Shown: positions 17,347 to 18,877 of the stretch, piece by piece
Numbering within the stretch: the first letter of the stretch is position 1
How the letters are laid out: each line of letters starts with the position of its first letter
Source: JASMHC01 sp964476515
GTDB taxonomy: Bacteria > Pseudomonadota > Alphaproteobacteria > Rhodobacterales > Rhodobacteraceae
Assembly: GCA_964476515.1 (NCBI GenBank)
Contig: CAYZAY010000045.1
Coordinates: 1-18,877, forward strand
DNA: 18,877 nucleotides
Reading direction: 5' to 3'
Notes under the pieces: model-generated
Seen by the model: only the letters and a program-made list of their open reading frames with translations
Told to the model about the DNA's origin: nothing
The model's database searches: none
Translations under genes and position numbers: made by a program

Positions 17347-18877
17347 TTATCGCTTGTCACCGTCAAGGTCTTCAAAGTCCGCGTCGACGATATCATCGTC
17401 TGCGCCGCCTTCGTCAGCTGCTGCAGGTTCGTCACCGGCTTCTTCAGCTTGCGCCTTGTAGATGGCTTCGCCCAGCTTCATAGCGGCCTCGGTGACGTTC
17501 TGGACACCGGACTTCAGTTTGTCAGCGGTGACTTTTTCGTCTTCGAGATCGTCTTTCAGCGCGGCAATCGCCAATTCGATGGCTTCGATAGTGGTTGGGT
17601 CAACCTTGTCGGCGTGCTCTTCCATCGACTTTTCAGTCGAGTGGATGAGGCTTTCAGCCTGGTTGCGTGCTTCCACCATTTCCTTGCGTTCTTTATCCGC
17701 TTCGGCGTTTTCTTCGGCGTCTTTGACCATCTTGTCGATGTCTTCGTCCGACAGACCGCCCGAGGCTTGGATAGTGATCGACTGCTCTTTACCAGTGCCT
17801 TTGTCTTTTGCTGCAACGGACACGATGCCGTTTGCGTCGATGTCAAAAGTCACTTCGATCTGAGGAAGACCACGTGGTGCTGGTGGGATGTCTTCAAGAT
17901 TGAACTGGCCCAACATTTTGTTGTCAGCGGCCATTTCGCGCTCACCTTGGAACACACGCAATGTCACAGCATTCTGGTTGTCTTCTGCGGTCGAGAATAC
18001 CTGAGACTTCTTGGTCGGGATCGTCGTGTTACGGTCGATCAAGCGCGTGAATACGCCACCAAGAGTTTCGATACCAAGCGACAGAGGAGTTACGTCTAGA
18101 AGAACAACGTCTTTAACGTCGCCCTGCAGAACACCGGCCTGAATGGCAGCACCAGACGCAACAACTTCGTCAGGGTTCACGCCTTTGTGCGGTTCTTTAT
18201 CGAAGAACTTGGTTACTTCTTCGATAACGCGCGGCATGCGGGTCATACCACCGACCAGAACAACTTCGTCGATGTCAGAAGTCGAAAGACCAGCGTCTTT
18301 CAGGGCAGCCTGACAAGGTTTGATTGATGCTTTGATCAGATCGCTTACCAGAGACTCTAGCTTTGCGCGGGTCAGTTTCATGACCATGTGCAGCGGAGTA
18401 CCTGATTTGGGGTCCATCGAGATGAACGGCTGGTTGATCTCGGTCTGCGACGACGACGACAGTTCGATCTTAGCTTTTTCCGCAGCTTCTTTCAGACGCT
18501 GAAGCGCCATCTTGTCGCCCGTCAGATCAACACCGTTTTCCTTTTTGAACTGATCAGCAAGGTAGTTGACGATGCGCATGTCAAAGTCTTCACCACCAAG
18601 GAATGTGTCGCCGTTGGTCGATTTCACTTCGAACAGACCGTCGTCGATTTCAAGGATGGTTACGTCGAATGTACCGCCACCAAGGTCGTAGACCGCGATG
18701 GTTTTGGTTTCTTCTTTGTCCAGACCATAAGCCAGTGCCGCTGCGGTTGGTTCGTTGATGATACGCAGAACTTCAAGACCAGCGATCTTACCGGCGTCTT
18801 TGGTTGCCTGACGCTGAGCGTCGTTGAAGTATGCCGGAACGGTGATAACCGCTTGGGTGACTTCTTCGCCGAGATAG
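17347..18877 (-). CDS. dnaK: Chaperone protein DnaK (Hsp70), 5' end beyond the window
   Basis: DnaK is the ATP-driven Hsp70 that binds exposed hydrophobic segments and works with DnaJ and GrpE. The frame is open to the right edge (first full codon 18876-18874), giving 509 residues that start YLGEEVTQAVITVPAYFND. By comparison with DnaK of about 640 residues, roughly the first 130 are missing. The ATPase domain keeps IINEPTAAALAYGLDK, the DLGGGTFDV phosphate loop and FLGGEDFD. The substrate-binding domain contains LLDVTPLSLGIET and the peptide-binding region that follows. The C-terminal lid ends in an acidic Asp/Glu-rich tail (DADFEDLDGDKR). Apparent internal starts such as the one at 18627 are not real starts. 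The promoter lies outside the window. Confidence 0.98.
   Translation of the reverse strand, partial: YLGEEVTQAVITVPAYFNDAQRQATKDAGKIAGLEVLRIINEPTAAALAYGLDKEETKTIAVYDLGGGTFDVTILEIDDGLFEVKSTNGDTFLGGEDFDMRIVNYLADQFKKENGVDLTGDKMALQRLKEAAEKAKIELSSSSQTEINQPFISMDPKSGTPLHMVMKLTRAKLESLVSDLIKASIKPCQAALKDAGLSTSDIDEVVLVGGMTRMPRVIEEVTKFFDKEPHKGVNPDEVVASGAAIQAGVLQGDVKDVVLLDVTPLSLGIETLGGVFTRLIDRNTTIPTKKSQVFSTAEDNQNAVTLRVFQGEREMAADNKMLGQFNLEDIPPAPRGLPQIEVTFDIDANGIVSVAAKDKGTGKEQSITIQASGGLSDEDIDKMVKDAEENAEADKERKEMVEARNQAESLIHSTEKSMEEHADKVDPTTIEAIELAIAALKDDLEDEKVTADKLKSGVQNVTEAAMKLGEAIYKAQAEEAGDEPAAADEGGADDDIVDADFEDLDGDKR

Noticed and set aside
17449..18099. Plus-strand open frame (216 codons) across dnaK
   Set aside because: Shadow of dnaK, rich in Phe/Val/Leu as expected for the complement of Glu/Lys/Asp codons.

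Overview
The window looks like a chromosomal stretch from an alphaproteobacterium, most likely a Rhodobacterales (Roseobacter-type) species. The grounds are the rimP-nusA-ylxR-infB order with the long alphaproteobacterial form of YlxR, the style of the SecA, ArgJ and RadC proteins, and two exported proteins that resemble Rhodobacterales-specific families. This assignment comes from recognition, not a search. The sequence is a draft: a run of 12 N lies inside the first gene.

Layout. (1) Positions 1-1517 are the end of a surface-sugar region: the last codons of an unknown gene, an ATGA-coupled pseudaminic acid synthase (pseI, broken only by the N run), and a minus-strand scar in which the first 70 codons of a kdsB-like CMP-sugar synthetase run into what looks like the tail of a GDP-fucose synthase. 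(2) Positions 1570-7184 hold the transcription/translation operon rimP-nusA-ylxR-infB. It has a candidate promoter, a terminator-like hairpin in the leader, and a strong terminator after infB. (3) Positions 7223-9963, minus strand, hold an exported parvulin-type prolyl isomerase, argJ, a mutT-type Nudix hydrolase and a 41-residue small protein. The first three are packed with a 2-base gap and an ATGA overlap. (4) Positions 10137-15253, plus strand, hold secA, an exported protein of unknown function, and an exported PstS-like/OmpA-like fusion. (5) Positions 15256-16026, minus strand, hold radC, whose reading frame is broken by an in-frame TAA at codon 36. (6) Positions 16067-18877, minus strand, hold dnaK (5' end beyond the window) and dnaJ, with a hairpin between them and a strong UUCG-loop terminator after dnaJ.

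How the genes work together. RimP, NusA, YlxR and IF-2 link ribosome maturation, transcription elongation and translation initiation. SecA exports proteins to the envelope, where the parvulin isomerase and the two signal-peptide proteins are expected to act. DnaK and DnaJ form the cytosolic Hsp70 system. ArgJ serves arginine synthesis and MutT nucleotide-pool cleaning.

Most of the window is conserved housekeeping DNA. I did not find a clearly new multi-gene system. The observations most worth following are the radC nonsense codon, the kdsB/fucose-synthase junction, the terminator-like hairpin in the rimP leader, the small protein convergent with infB, and the substrate-binding/OmpA fusion whose OmpA part lacks the usual peptidoglycan-binding aspartate.
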